The position numbers and the translations under genes are program-made. From Clavulina sp. PMI_390 (taxonomy: Eukaryota; Basidiomycota; Agaricomycetes; Cantharellales; Hydnaceae), in contig WIDE01000004.1 in the NCBI GenBank assembly GCA_015039315.1, positions 62,001 through 126,000 on the forward strand: 64,000 bases of DNA. The letters run 5' to 3'. Every line of letters starts with the position of its first letter. Within the stretch, counting starts at the first letter, position 1. Below, piece after piece: positions 48,399-60,392 of this stretch. Below the pieces are notes generated by a model. That model made no database searches. It was given only the letters and a program-made list of their open reading frames with translations, and was not told the origin of the DNA.

Positions 48399-50111
48399 TC
48401 ACCAGCGCACACACCCATCTCTCATGCGACTACAGCCTCTCTCAATTGGGCACCACGACCACAACCCCATGCTATTTCGGGAGAGCTGCACCCAACTAAC
48501 AGGCATATCATCGCCGACATCTGCAGGGAATCGAGCAGTGGCTAATCCCTTGTAGCATGCAGGAGCACAAGTAACGAGATCGATTGAACCTCCGTAAGAG
48601 ACAATCACCTTGCGCAACGAGGCAGTCTCCTTCAGCGCGTGTGCAATTTGGATTCCTTTCCAAGCCAATGCGCGTTCCAAGTTGTCACTATCGCCGCTAG
48701 GCCTCTGTGAATAATTCTGAGTTGCTCCGGTCCCCCTCGTCAACGGAGATGACGAGGTTTGCGAAGCAGGTGGAGAAGAAGATAGCTGAAAGCGAGCGAA
48801 GCAGTCCATCAGGCTTGCCATGTTGGAGCTCCAAGCTGGCTCACTTAGGGGCATTGGAGTCCCCATTGGGATCATAAGATGATAGACTTCGAGACATCTT
48901 AGATGGCGTAATGCGCTGGCAGTACGCAGAAGAGACGCAGGCAGTGCGGAGCTTTCGCCTCCGTGAGGGAATGGACAATGCCTTGCGACCAGATACCGCA
49001 AGGCTGATAACCTGCTGGCGATCTCTGTGTACATGATCGATGGATCAGGAGCCATATCTGTACTTTGGTAACCAAAGCACAGGGTCTCGATAACGCCAGC
49101 TGGACCCCCGTCGGGCGACTTTTCATTCATCGTCGACCGCGTACGATAGGATGAACTTCGGGCCGGCCGTATGGCCGACGTAGTAGTGGGGGTGGAATGA
49201 AGATGTCCAGGCTCCAGAAGCATCATCTGATTCAACGGGATTGTGGGGAATGGAGTGGCAGATGAAGGGGAAGGGACGAGGGTAGCGCGCAAATGATCCA
49301 AATCAGTGGGCCGAACATGGTCGATCACGAGTGACCGCATATTACTGGCCACTGAGAGGCTGAGATACCCCAGAAGAGAGGGCTGCCTGACGTGCAGATG
49401 TTCAAGTGCAGGCAAAGTGAGCCGATCATCATACGTTCTTTGAGAAGTAGGATGGATGATAGGGGCAGGGGCAGGGGATTCAGAACTGGCCAGCAGGGTG
49501 CATGACCTTAATCGTGGCGCGTGGGCGATCCGAAATGCGTCCCTGAAGAATGGAAGGGCAGGACCACATGAGGTGACAACAATTTGAGCAAGCCCGCCCT
49601 TGGCCCGGGCCAATGGAAATGTACGCATGGAGTGCACTACATCGATTTGATGATGCAATATGTCTAGTTCGAGGACCTCTAGGTTTTCGAGTCTCTGGAT
49701 GGCGCGAAACAACCTCCCGAGGCTATCTCGAGCGACGTTTGACGGGCCGAGCGATGTGCAAATGCGAAACCTGATGTGTCTGATGTGGCGAAAGCGCGAG
49801 TGCTTCTGGAGACATAGAGTCGCATCGCTGAGACGGGTGACGGCATAGTGGCGATTCGTGCTGCTTCTAGGTGCGAGACATACAGAGAATGTGTGACATA
49901 GCCCAGAAGCAGCCTCGAGCGAGAACTCCTTCGAAACCAGGCTGAGCTCTTTGAGGGTCTCCGGATCGGCTTGGTCAATGATAGAAGCGACGATGTCCCA
50001 TGGCACATAGGCTCGAATTGGAGAGGTTTTTGCCTTGGCTTTGTTGGGAGAGACATTAGTGCTGTGAGGGGTTCGCAAAGACGAGGCAGACATACCACGC
50101 ACTAGAACCAT
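48399..50111 (-). CDS. F-box-like protein 2
   Basis: A single open frame of 570 residues. After a Lys-rich leader comes YVPWDIVASIIDQADPETLK then LSLVSKEFSLEAA (F-box), followed by leucine-rich repeats (LENLEVLELDILHH, LTLPALEHLHVRQPSLLG, MRSLVIDHVRPTDLDHLR, LSALRYLVARHCPFP, LRHLRCLEVYHLMI). It shares layout with F-box gene 1 (same order of units and a similar HCPFP/HCAFP strand), so the two are probably paralogues. The 3' end is uncertain. A donor at DDMP|GTTAGT followed by AG before MGVCAGEVDQEACRLAQ is in phase and would extend the coding region to 48216. Start 50111 or 50093 (second Met). Confidence 0.77.
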   Translation of the reverse strand: MVLVRGMSASSLRTPHSTNVSPNKAKAKTSPIRAYVPWDIVASIIDQADPETLKELSLVSKEFSLEAASGLCHTFSVCLAPRSSTNRHYAVTRLSDATLCLQKHSRFRHIRHIRFRICTSLGPSNVARDSLGRLFRAIQRLENLEVLELDILHHQIDVVHSMRTFPLARAKGGLAQIVVTSCGPALPFFRDAFRIAHAPRLRSCTLLASSESPAPAPIIHPTSQRTYDDRLTLPALEHLHVRQPSLLGYLSLSVASNMRSLVIDHVRPTDLDHLRATLVPSPSSATPFPTIPLNQMMLLEPGHLHSTPTTTSAIRPARSSSYRTRSTMNEKSPDGGPAGVIETLCFGYQSTDMAPDPSIMYTEIASRLSALRYLVARHCPFPHGGESSALPASLLRTASALRHLRCLEVYHLMIPMGTPMPLSEPAWSSNMASLMDCFARFQLSSSPPASQTSSSPLTRGTGATQNYSQRPSGDSDNLERALAWKGIQIAHALKETASLRKVIVSYGGSIDLVTCAPACYKGLATARFPADVGDDMPVSWVQLSRNSMGLWSWCPIERGCSRMRDGCVRW

Positions 50112-50702
50112 TCAGGAGATCCACAGAAGACAACTATCAAACGAATAAGCCCGATGGGGGGAAATGGAGGTTCGTTTCGAAGACACCGCGCAGTCCCAAC
50201 AACAAATTGCATTGGAGGGGCAAGGCTCAAGCGATAAACAATTTTCCCTTGATAGGCTTCAGACATCAACCCAGCAGTTCGGCCACGATCACCCGAGCGG
50301 GGATCGAGTTCAGGAACAGCGTGCACCCAGTTGTCATTGATGAGGTCAATGTTGTGATGTCATCATCATAATAGCGGAAGATGATATGTACTGCAAGCGG
50401 AGGCTCAATTTCGCCCTCCGAGGCCATTGTTGTGCTTTGTTTGGGTTGGAATCGGCCATTGATTCCGCCGCGCGCCCCGGTAACGCGGTGTGCCGACGCG
50501 ACGCCCGAAGATGATGCTCCATCGAGGAAGACCTTGCCGGTCGTCCGCAGACGCGCAAGAAGTTCGAGAAAGGATCCGTCTTTCCTGAGGAATTTGCCCT
50601 ATGTGTGGCTTTTTTCTCATGTCATTTAAAGAACGCTCTCTCACACATTGCACCCATTGCGCCAGCTTCCCTCTACTTTTCCCCCCAAAGGAACGCGTCG
50701 CA
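50112..50702. promoter_or_regulatory. divergent region F-box gene 2 / GST
   Basis: 591 bp between divergent starts. A pyrimidine-rich run (CTCTACTTTTCCCCCC, 50671-50686) lies just before the GST start. Confidence 0.5.
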
Positions 50703-51862
50703 ATGATCACTGTCCATCACGTCAGTTTTGAACCTTATTCGATACTGCTTCTGCTCACGAGCGTTGCGATATTCTCTGCAAATAGCTCAACAACTCTCGC
50801 TCGCAGCGTGTTCTCTTCTTGCTGGTTAGTTGACAAGCAGCAGCAGGCTTGTTCATGACTAATAAAAGAGATTGACCTCTAGGAAGAACTTGGCGTGCCC
50901 TACGAGATTAAATACTACGAGCGCACACCCGATGAGCGGGCTCCTCCAGAACTGTACAAAGTGCATCCATTCGGAAAGGTTCCTTTGATTACGGACGGCG
51001 ACCGCACCCTGGTTGAATCGGGAGCTATTGTTGGTCAGTACATTATTCATTCATGACGAGGCTTAGCCTTACGCCACCGATTCCCTCTACAGAATACCTC
51101 CTCCGCCACTATGACACAGCCCACAAGTTCGAACCCACGGAGGAGGAGGACATTATCACCAACTCATACTGTGCGTCCGTTTGAATGTGGATGGAATGCT
51201 CTCGAATGTCTCATATACACATTTATGATCTAGTCACCCACTTCGCTGAAGGCAGTATGATGGGTAAGAGACTCACTTGTTCTTCGTTCGTTCTGTTACT
51301 CATATTGCGTATAGGGCATCTGGTTTTCAAGTATATCTTGACGCTGGTGCCAAACCATACCCCTTGGCTTGTTCGCCCGCTTATCCGGTACTTGATGGAC
51401 TCAATCTGCGCGGCTGCCGTTGACGAGTCGATTCAGAAGGAAATCGTCATGGTACATATTCTGCCTCGTTGCCAGCTATAATACGGCGAAGCTAATGTGA
51501 AAACTTCTTAGGTTGAAGAGCATCTCTCCAAAATCCCGCCCCAGTCAGGTTTCATTGGGAAACCCGGTGTGCTCACCAGTGCAGACTTTATGATGATCTT
51601 TGCTCTCGAAGCGGCCAGGAAGCTTACCCCCCAATATACCCAAGACAAGGTGCACATCAATCGCTGGGTTGACTGGATTCATTCCATGTATGTCCCCGAT
51701 CCAGTTACTGTTCCATGCCGTATGGTGCTGACCTGAATGACCTGTTTGCTTTCTACTCAGGCCTACGTTCCGAAAGGTATGGGCTCATCCGCTCCTTTCG
51801 TGTCATCCACTAATGCTTGCTACTAGGGTTTGGAGAAGGGTGGCCCTTATAGCTACCTATGA
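50703..51862 (+). CDS. glutathione S-transferase (GTT1-like)
   Basis: Cytosolic GST, conjugating glutathione to electrophiles or handling peroxides. The first exon MITVHH joins LNNSRSQRVLFLLEELGVPY, where the Ser of the N-S-R-S segment is the likely catalytic residue. KVHPFGKVPLITDGDRTLVESGAIVEYLL is the thioredoxin-fold end of strand 4 and helix 3 (the E-S of the glutathione site is kept). The C-terminal helical domain holds TSADFMMIFALEAARKLTPQY and NRWVDWIHSMPTFRKGLEKGG, ending PYSYL. Intron boundaries inside HS|M and R|K keep the frame. The last exon is short (from 51828). Length about 238 residues, as in the family. Confidence 0.9.
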
Positions 51863-52174
51863 AACTTGGCCAATTGCTAGGTCAGCGATGCTGTTCCGTG
51901 TAAATGTAGTACAACTAGACAAACTTGTCGTGTTACTACCCTCTTTATTATCCCTTCTACTTACCTGCTGCGTGCATGGTCAATTTTACCATGCGATACT
52001 GGTTCAGCTCTCATAACAATCGACCGAGCCCGGAAATTCAATCTGCTCGGAGCCGAGAGCAACGAAGCGCTGCCAGAGTCATCGAACGTTCATCGACACT
52101 CTACGAACTAGACTTCTATCACTCCTTTTGGGACTCACTGTCTGAATTTTCGCTTCGATCAACACTACTTATAA
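51863..52174. other. intergenic GST / SQS1
   Basis: 312 bp in tandem. It ends in a CTTATAAATG context, with a TATAA directly before the SQS1 start at 52175. No gene is seen. Confidence 0.5.
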
Positions 52175-55100
52175 ATGACACGAGGACGTGGAGGATACAG
52201 AGGAGGCGGTAACAGGGGAGCACAACCAGGTGGTGCTCCAAGTGGTCAGAATAATGGCCAGAATCGCGGACGTGGTAGAGGGGGCGCACGATTCAAGAAT
52301 TCCCGTGATGCAGAGATCGAAATGGAAGTGCAAGGTGCTTGTCCTAACTCAGAATATAATGTTTCGTCCAAGTTGCGAATGAGCGCGCGGCTCCTGGATG
52401 CAACCAGCGCCGTCGGATCGATGCTGAAAACAGATCGCTTTTCGTGATTTTTAGCAATAACGGCTCAACTTAACTTTGCGCACATGAATGGTCCGCAACC
52501 GTATCGCGGACGCGGGCGTGGCGGGAACTATACTCCCAATCGAGGCGGGTACTATTCTCCAAGAGGAGGACGCGGAAGTGGCGCTCGTACCCCCAACTTC
52601 AACGATTATCAATACACACACCATGCTAAAGCTCAACAGGCGAGGCGAGGTTCTGGTTTAGGATACCAGGGCAATGCTGGCACCCCTCACTCATACCAGA
52701 GCTACACCCCCAAGGGTCCCAAGGTCACCATGTTGGACCTGGTCAATAGACCTCTCCATCAACCAATCAAGTTTGTAAAGGCTGGAACTCTGTTCCAGGA
52801 TGAAGAAGAGATATTCAAGCCTACCATGGCTGAAACCGGTGAGCGCCACTCAGTTCGTTCGTAACCTGGAATCGCTATTTACTCGTGCCCTTGCAGAACA
52901 GGACGATGCACCAACGGCATCACAGGTGGAGGATATGTTTATTCAGAATGACGACGCACCGTCTGCTTCCAACAAATCCCTTCCTCAGTTCGATGCGTTT
53001 ACTATGAACGACATGTTTGCCGATTCCGCCGCTGAGGAGGAGATCCCAACTCTTTCATGGGGCTTCACTCCGGAACAGCTAAATGGATCTATTGCTCCGA
53101 CTAATGCTGTCCCTGCCGTTGTTGCGCCTTTGACGGCCACCACTACCACTCAACCAACGGCCCATGTAACCCGCGTGGTTACTGAATCGGTTCAAACCCA
53201 AGTATCTATAATTTCTTCGGGCGCGACAGGCTCGAGCGCTGCTTCGATCCCATCCTCTACACCAATTCCTCCCAATAATGGCACACAACTCGATATCAAT
53301 GACCTCTTCCGAGCAGCTGCCGTTGGAAGCGGAGCCTCTCCTTCTGTCCGACACCCTGCTGCCCACACTATGCCTATTGCTCCGCTTAGCGCACATATTG
53401 ATACTGCCCCGAATCCCGAACAGCGGGCCGATGAGGAGCTTTTCGTCATTGACACCGATGGCAATGCTCAACAATCGACTACAATGACGACTGCTGAGGT
53501 CTCCACATCAACGGACCAACTCTTCTTCATCGATACCTCGGGGGGAGCATCAAATATGGACCAAGAAGCTCTGCACCCTCAAGAAGAGTCTGTTTCGCTC
53601 GATTTCTACATCGACACCGAGCCTTCTACCAGTGCACCCCAGAAGATTCGCTACCGCGTTACCCGATTGGACGCCCAATCGCGTGCACTGGGTGAACATA
53701 CTTCTGATTCATCATCGTCTGATGAAATGGTCAACGACGACGATGACGGCGATGATGAAGTCGTCTATCGCCCACCCAACCGAAACGTAAAGATCCAACC
53801 TGATATCTCGTTCGCTTCCCTCAATATCTCTTCTGCTCCGCTCGCTAAAGACGGTGGGCCCAAGGCGCTCTCAAAACTTACACATGACGGCCACGCAAAG
53901 AAGCTAAAGAAGCGAGCCAAGCAGAAGCGCAGGAAGGAACGCCAGAGGGCAGAAGTGAAAGCGGAGCTTGCAGGGAAACGGGATGCTGAGTTCTACCCTG
54001 ATGTTACCCCCATAGCTGGTCCATCAGGGTCAGGCCCCGCTCCTCGTGTGGGTGACTCAGACCTCGAGTGGGGTTCGGACGGTCCTCCTCAGTCTTCTGC
54101 ACCTCCCGAGGTGCCTCTGACCGAGGCTAAACGAGACACTGCCCCAAAGAATAAGAATAAAGGCAAGGGCAAGGCGAAAGCTCAATCAGGCGCGCCTCGC
54201 GGATTCCCCGCTTCAGGCCCTGGTGCTCTTGCAGCTGCTTTGTTTGCTTCCACTGCTGATGACCCTGATCATGGGATGGATATAGATCCAGATCTGGAAC
54301 TTGAGGATGAGCAGTACGAACAAATGCTCGCCCGCATGCTGGAGCCGGAGGCCTCTACGTTTGTGACGATTGATGATGTTGAAGATGAGGCGCGCTTGCG
54401 AGCAGAGGATGAGGATATGGGCATCGCAGAGAGGGGGAGCAGCGGCGACGACGAAGATGTGGTGTTTGAGATTGCGGAGGCGATCGAGCTTGGCATGGAG
54501 GACGATCTCTCCGATGACGATGAGGAAGAGGATGATGATGACCTTGAGTCATCTGAGGAGGAAGATGAGGAGGTCAGCTTCAGCACCAAGCTTGGGAGGA
54601 TCCGTGCCGCCGCACAAGCACAGAGTGGTTCGCGAAAGAAGTCTGACAAACCTTCGCTGGGGCGTGATCCAGCTTGGGACTCGGATGATGACGACGAAGA
54701 CGATGATGGCGAGGATGATTATGATGCGCTCTTTGGAGGCTCGAAATCCTGGAACGACAAAGATGAGGCTGACATTCAAGATATGCAGGTGCGAATCTCA
54801 GCTTTCTCTCGCTATACCTTTTTGGTAACCTAATGCGGAATTTTAGGAGTTGTACGAATCCGTGATGGGAGCTGGTGACCGCAAGGAGCGCAACGCCTTG
54901 TTTCGCGCGATCCAGAATGGTGATTTCGATGACCCCATCCTTGCTCGGAACGTGAACGTCGCAGCGGGTGTGTTTTGGTCTTGACGTGACATTCGCACTC
55001 GTCGCTGAGATGCTTCTCTTGATTAGGACTTGGCAAGAAGAAAAAAGAAGGAGCCTACGTGCCAGACGACCTCAAGGCCGCCTGGCAGCGCGATCGGGAG

Positions 55101-55953
55101 AAGAAGGCAGCATATAAGAAAGCTCGTACGGAGCAACGCGCTCTGGCTGCTCTCGACCCCCTGCCCCCTCCAAAGTCTAAGAAAAAGCGGAGTACAGGAA
55201 AGGGCAAAGAGCGCGCGACGGCCGAACCTCTTGAGGAGGATGACGATCTTGATGACGATGAAGACGGTGTTGCTCCGGGCACAGCACCTCTTGGCTCAGA
55301 GGATGAGCTCGCGACAATGCAGTTTACTAAGAAGGCTTCACCCATTGTGGATATCCCTACCCTCATCGAAGGGATCGACATCTTCCTTGCTGATATTGGG
55401 CGCCAGACCATGGCACTCCCGCCAATGGACGCCGCATCGCGCAAAAAGGTGCATGAGATTGCGCATGCGTACAGCCTCAAGTCCAAGTCCGTGGGCAAGG
55501 GTGGTGATCGCCGCACGACGCTCATCCGGACGTCGCTCTCCGGGCTGAACGTCAGCCAGGGCAAGATTCGTGCGCTGCTGAAACGATTTGGAGCATACAA
55601 GCATGGTACAGAGTTCGCGCAGGCTTGGGATAGGCGGGCTGGGAAGGACGAGGGGAAGAAGATGATTAGGCACAGGGACGGTGATGTCGTGGGGCACAAG
55701 GCGGCCAGGATTGATGAAAGTAACATGGGCTTCAAGATGTTGCAAAGGATGGGGTACGTTTCTTATTATTTTTTTTGTGGGGGTTGTACATCTACAAGGC
55801 GTATTTTTCTCATCTTCTTTTGGTTGTCACTATAGGTGGAAGGATGGCGAACGAATCGGCGTGACGCCGGGCGGTCTCGCGCAGCCTCTCATGGCAGTGA
55901 TGAAGAACTCAAAGCTTGGTCTCGGGGCGGTCAAGACATCCCAGTTCCAGTAG
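52175..55953 (+). CDS. SQS1: R3H and G-patch protein (SQS1)
   Basis: Nuclear RNA-binding cofactor; yeast Sqs1 stimulates the DEAH helicase Prp43 in splicing and ribosome assembly. Six exons (52175-52334, 52455-52838, 52897-54788, 54847-54967, 55027-55753, 55836-55953) sum to 1,133 residues with no frame break. The N-terminus is Gly/Arg-rich (RGRGGYRGGG and RGRGRGGNYTPNRGG, RGG-type RNA-binding). Long acidic runs of Asp/Glu occupy about 440-810. The R3H domain is about 965-1025 (MDAASRKKVHEIAHAYSLKS). The G-patch is about 1075-1125 (ESNMGFKMLQRMGWKDGERIG, G-L-G at the end). The stop at 55951 follows TSQFQ. Confidence 0.92.
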
Positions 55954-56533
55954 ACACAGTAATACTTCTCAAATTTTCTTGGAGAATTTGTTCCGGAGAA
56001 TGAGAACCATCTTGGCACATCAATTACATGGGCCAGTCTATTCTTGAAATACGGCAGCCGACTTGGCAGGCACACCATAAATGCTTAGCAGTCTGGATTG
56101 GGAACAACAAAGCGCTAGGCTCGTGGCAGGCAGGCAGGGTTGACGTCGCAATATTCGCTCCGCGATCAAAAAAGGCACTGTACCTTGATGACTGATGACT
56201 TCACCGTGAATCATCGTGGGTTGAGTTCGTAAAACAAGGTCCCCTCGGCTGCGTCTGTGGTGCCTTGGAGCTGGAGCGCGACGTTTGGGGGAATTGGCTT
56301 CCCCATACGTACATGAGGCCAGAGTGAGTATATGCATTGAGGCTGAGATCGGATGGTTATGAAAACCGACAGGGGAACTCCTGCAGCACGCCAGCCTTGC
56401 TGATCGATTCCGGGGTGGCAACACTTTTGGGCAGATATAAGAGCCGCAAGCTGGGTTCCGACCTCTCTCCCTCACTGCCACACTCGACACCTTATCCCCA
56501 CCCCTCCCCCAACACTTTTCCCCTATACCTATC
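55954..56533. promoter_or_regulatory. intergenic with strong-promoter features before the DFVATT gene
   Basis: 580 bp. A TATA-like GATATAAGAG (56435-56444) lies about 90 bp before the start of the small gene. A pyrimidine-rich run (56458-56531) follows, as expected of a strongly expressed fungal promoter. An antisense open frame across the region has no family features. Confidence 0.6.
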
Positions 56534-56960
56534 ATGTCTGACTCTCAAGACTTTGTCGCCACCACTGAGCGTGACCAGACTACCTTTGAAGAGTAAATGC
56601 GCATCTTTCTCCCTTTCAACCTAACTTGATGCTCATCACCTGCATTCCCCAGTGCCGTCGACGGCTCGCGTGATTTCGTTGCCACGGTTAGTGTGCGCGA
56701 TGTCCTCGGTATCTTTTGCATATCAGACCGAATGATGTCATCCGTTTGTTAGACGGAGCCCTATGCACCCACCAGCACGGACGAGCATGTCCACGACGAT
56801 TTCATCGCTACGGTACATTCTTGTTTCCTCTTATCAGTTACGTGTAGATCCTAGGGCATCTACTGATCGATGGACGTCCTACACCTCTAAATATTAGACT
56901 GCTGGCGTGAACGACTCCCCACAATCTTCCAAGTCCTCCGAGCTCGGGGACGAGGCTTGA
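56534..56960 (+). CDS. 71-residue protein with a thrice-repeated DF[VI]ATT motif
   Basis: I do not recognise this protein. Four exons (56534-56592, 56653-56686, 56753-56812, 56898-56960) join in frame to 71 residues; one is only 34 nt. The motif DFVATTE occurs near the start, again at the end of exon 2 (DFVAT|TE) and a third time at the end of exon 3 (DFIAT|TA). In the second and third copies a phase-0 intron falls at the same point, after the first Thr. The C-terminus is acidic and Ser-rich, ending ELGDEA. There is no signal peptide, membrane segment or CaaX tail. The upstream TATA and pyrimidine run suggest real, possibly strong, expression. The function is unknown. Confidence 0.75.
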
Positions 56961-57394
56961 AGTGACCCACCGACGCCGACCATGATCGTGAGACAGGGTC
57001 TACTTGCCTTTTTAAGGAATCCATTACTGACATTGGTTATACCCGTTATCTAGGATGCTTTTGTCATCAGACGAAATCACGCTCATCACAATCGACCGCG
57101 TATACCCCCAATGCCTTTTCTTTGAGTCCTGAAATAGTGCTTCTCATTCCAACATCATATTAATGCCAATAATGTGTAGACTCGCTCAGCATCTGTATCT
57201 TCTCTTCTTCCTTGTTACACTGCAATGTATTTGCTTTCGAGCCACATAATTTGATTGATGCCCTTGGAAGTTTCCAGGGTAATTAGGGCCTCGGAAGGCG
57301 ATCGAACGTGACTATATTTGCGGAAGTGGTGTCGGTGCTTGCCGGGGGAGCCGCAACGTGCGTCCCGCGAGTCGACGACCACCACAGCGCCAGT
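56961..57394. other. intergenic, promoter of the LRR gene
   Basis: 434 bp. No gene is recognised. Extra 5' exons of the following gene cannot be excluded. Confidence 0.45.
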
Positions 57395-60392
57395 ATGCCA
57401 GCCGTGGAAGCTCCAGAAAATGTCCAGAGAGGTAAGAATAGGTGAATTCCTCGTAATGTTCCCTTCGATTCAACCTCTGGCGAACATTCAGTGAATGCCA
57501 TATTCAACGCGCCTCAACGCGAACGGCTTGCCCTTATCGAATCACTCGACGCCAAAATAGCAACTGCAATCCTTCCATTGCTTCTGAATATCATTGAAAT
57601 ACCAGATGATGCAAGAATCCTTCCTCTAAACAGCACCCAAGCCCTCCCGATCGTGGGGTGTGCCAAAGCGCTCCTCAAGGAGCCCGCTCGTTATGGGGCG
57701 TACGTTCGGCGCCTGAGAATCACCGACCCACTCACCTTTTCGAGCGCGGATAAACCTATACCGACTCTCCTGCGTTTTGAGGATGGCACGCAAGAGGACG
57801 ACGAAGCACGTTCGTCGTCGGGTCTCGCGAACATTAGTAGCGTTAGCCCGCTCCCTGCCGCCAAGGTTCAGGAACTCCTAGCCAACTGTCCACACTTGGA
57901 GTCATTCGAATGGTACTCGTCTACCCCACCACCAGACGGGCTGTGTGAAGTGAGTATCTCTTGGGTTTCCGACTCGTCCCGATCGCGGGGCTAGTCCGCC
58001 ACAATACCTCGTACATTTCTAACGACCTTGGCTCTGTTGATAGGTTCTCGGCGCGAATAACACAAAGATATCGACCTGCTTGTTCACTCCTCCTGCAAAA
58101 TTGCTTCAGCAAGGACCCACAACGAAACAGTCGCTTCCCCGCTGGGATGCGCCTAGCCTCCTCCACTTGTCCACCCTCCCCCTGACAACGCTCCATATGC
58201 ACCGCCTCTCTCAATCAGGCGCGAAATCTCTCATCGCGCTTCTAGAGAAGATGGCCGAATATTCGAATCTTGAAGACGTATGGCTAGACTTCTTGTGGCT
58301 CGATGACGCGCTTTGCGAGGCGCTCGTCGGTGCTGGGAGGAGATTGCGGAGACTCAAGCTTACCACTTCTGGGACCAAGCTCACTGACAAGGGGATTGTA
58401 GCGATCCTGGAGGGTTGCGACAATCTCGAGGAACTGTCGTTGGTTGAAGTCCAAGGTGACACCCTGTTCACTGTATCTTCAGTGCAGGTACCGTAGCAAA
58501 TACTGATTCGAACCGACTCTTCAGGTCGACTTTCAAGGACGCTGTGGTCCAAAGTACCCGACCTACCACTTTCCATGACCTCATTAAACATCATCGTTAG
58601 TGAGGCAGGTCCGCATCACTCATGGACAGTGGACCACCTCACTTCACTCCCTTCATTCTCTCTTGATGTGATGCAATCTCTTGCTGTGTCTCGCACAAAT
58701 CTTCCATTCAATTCTGAGGTTGATGAAATCGCCTCTCTTCAGCCAGTTCCTCGAGAACTCTTGGATCGGCTGAAGGAGGAATCTGTATCACCCACCCAGC
58801 TCAACCTCGATTGGTGGGGATGGGATCCGTCCGACCTAAAGGAATTGCTCGCTTCGAATCATCAGCTTGAAGAACTCTCTATTACATTCGACGCGCCCTT
58901 CTCCAAACTTCTTACCCTTACCAGTACATTCGCAAATATGCAAAACTTGCGCACGTTCCGGGTCAGAGTACCCGAGCATCATGCGCCGGGCGTCCCTGTA
59001 CAGCAGTATCATCTCCATGCATCTCAGTCCCCTGTCAAACACTTGAGTGGGCTGCCCACCCCGGCTGCATCCCCTGTAGCCTCGTCGAGGGGGATGGCAC
59101 GTTCTCCGAGCTCACCCGCTGACAAGCCATCCTCACTTCCTACAGGTCAGCCCGCGGAACCTCCATTCCAGACCCCGCCCGCTACTCCGTCCGACACCTT
59201 CTCTACACTCTCCCTTGGCATTACCCCCATGTCACCGCCGACATCTGGCGCGGGCTGTGAGCCTGTATCTCAGACTAGTCATTCAGTGAATTCGGCCTTT
59301 GGCATTTCTCGCAACTCTTCGTCAAATGATGCAAGCTTCCCCAACCCGAGAGACATCCAAAAATTTGCGAGAAGATGTCCAAAGCTCGAAACGCTTGATT
59401 GGTATGGCCGAAACGGCCGAGGAAGCTGGACCATCACACGCGAAGGTTCTTCTGCTTTCACTAATGGTGGTGCTCTAAATGGCGCACTCAGCGCATCGAC
59501 CACATTCACTCCTGCCTCTGAAGGCAACGCTACTGCTCATAGCGTGAACACAGTGACCGTCAAAGCGGAGCATGTTCCACCATACTTCCCCTCTCCGTCT
59601 GATCAGCTACAAGCAGCTCGTGAAAGCGAAGCGGAGACCTGGGGCTGGGAATCCACAATCGAGCGGGAAGGGGCAGAATGGACGGGACCTGCGGCCGAGG
59701 TGTGGGCGGCTGAGCAGGCAGAGAAAGAGGCGCTAGCGGCGGAAGAAAAGGAACGTGAGCAGTTAGCCATAGCGGCTGCCGCCGCGGAAGCACAGGCACA
59801 GGCTGCTGCGGAGAAGGCGAAGGAGAAGGAGGGCCGCCAACGTGCGGCAAGCGTGTCCAATGAGGGAGCAAAGAGGAAAGGCAAGGGAAGCAACAAGCTT
59901 CCAAAGCTTGATACGAGCGGGAATGGGTCCACTGGCGCTGGGGAAGGCAGTAACGCTTCTTCTAATTCCAGGAGGCGCTCATCCTACGCTGGTGCGATCA
60001 ACTCGCCCACCAAGGCTCTCAGTTCATCGACGCCGATCAAATCCTCCGAGTCCGGCAAAACCATCAGGCGCCCGAGCACGAATAGCACCTCGCCATCCAC
60101 TACCAACGGCTCAGGCACCTCGTCTAATTGGCGTTCTTCTGGACGCAAGCGCGCTGGATCAGTTGGTGTCAATGGCTCTGTGAATGGCGGTGGCTTGAAG
60201 CTCGACGTCGGCGTTCCGAGTGCCGCCGGGAATGCTCGATCGCCTACAAACGCTAGTCCGACCAAAGTTGCTGCTGCTGCTGCTGCTGCTGCTGGGGGCG
60301 GAAGCGTCAACCGTGCTGCAAATGGCCTCAAGTCTGGCAGTCGTCCAAACGCTTCTGCTGGGGGCCGGAAAACCTCAAGCAGGTCTAGCTGA
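57395..60392 (+). CDS. large LRR / F-box-like protein with disordered C-terminus
   Basis: Four exons (57395-57431, 57492-57949, 58044-58455, 58525-60392) sum to 924 residues without a frame break. The N-terminal half is helical then leucine-rich (VQELLANCPHLESFEWY, LVGAGRRLRRLKLTTSG, IVAILEGCDNLEELSLVE, LKELLASNHQLEELSITF, FARRCPKLETLDWYGR), typical of fungal F-box/LRR proteins, though a clear F-box is not seen. From about residue 560 a Glu/Ala-rich coiled coil (AAEQAEKEALAAEEKEREQL) precedes a Ser/Asn/Gly-rich disordered tail with basic patches. An eight-Ala run is coded by a GCT repeat. The start is the Met of MPAVEAPENVQR; upstream exons cannot be excluded. Confidence 0.8.
60270..60293 (+). 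repeat. (GCT)8 coding microsatellite
   Basis: Eight GCT units encode eight Ala in the disordered tail of the LRR protein. Likely length-variable between strains. Confidence 0.9.

Noticed and set aside
53079..54649. Antisense Ser-rich open frames opposite SQS1
   Set aside because: They mirror the acidic GAT/GAG-rich coding strand; composition shadows.
56038..56535. Long open frame antisense to the promoter of the DFVATT gene
   Set aside because: No family features, odd composition, and it overlaps a TATA and pyrimidine run used by the plus-strand gene.
56534..56960. The DFVATT microgene as a mating pheromone precursor
   Set aside because: Small size fits, but there is no C-terminal CaaX box; it ends ELGDEA.
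59560..60331. Antisense Ala/Pro-rich open frames opposite the LRR gene tail
   Set aside because: Shadows of the Glu/Ala- and Ser-rich coding strand.
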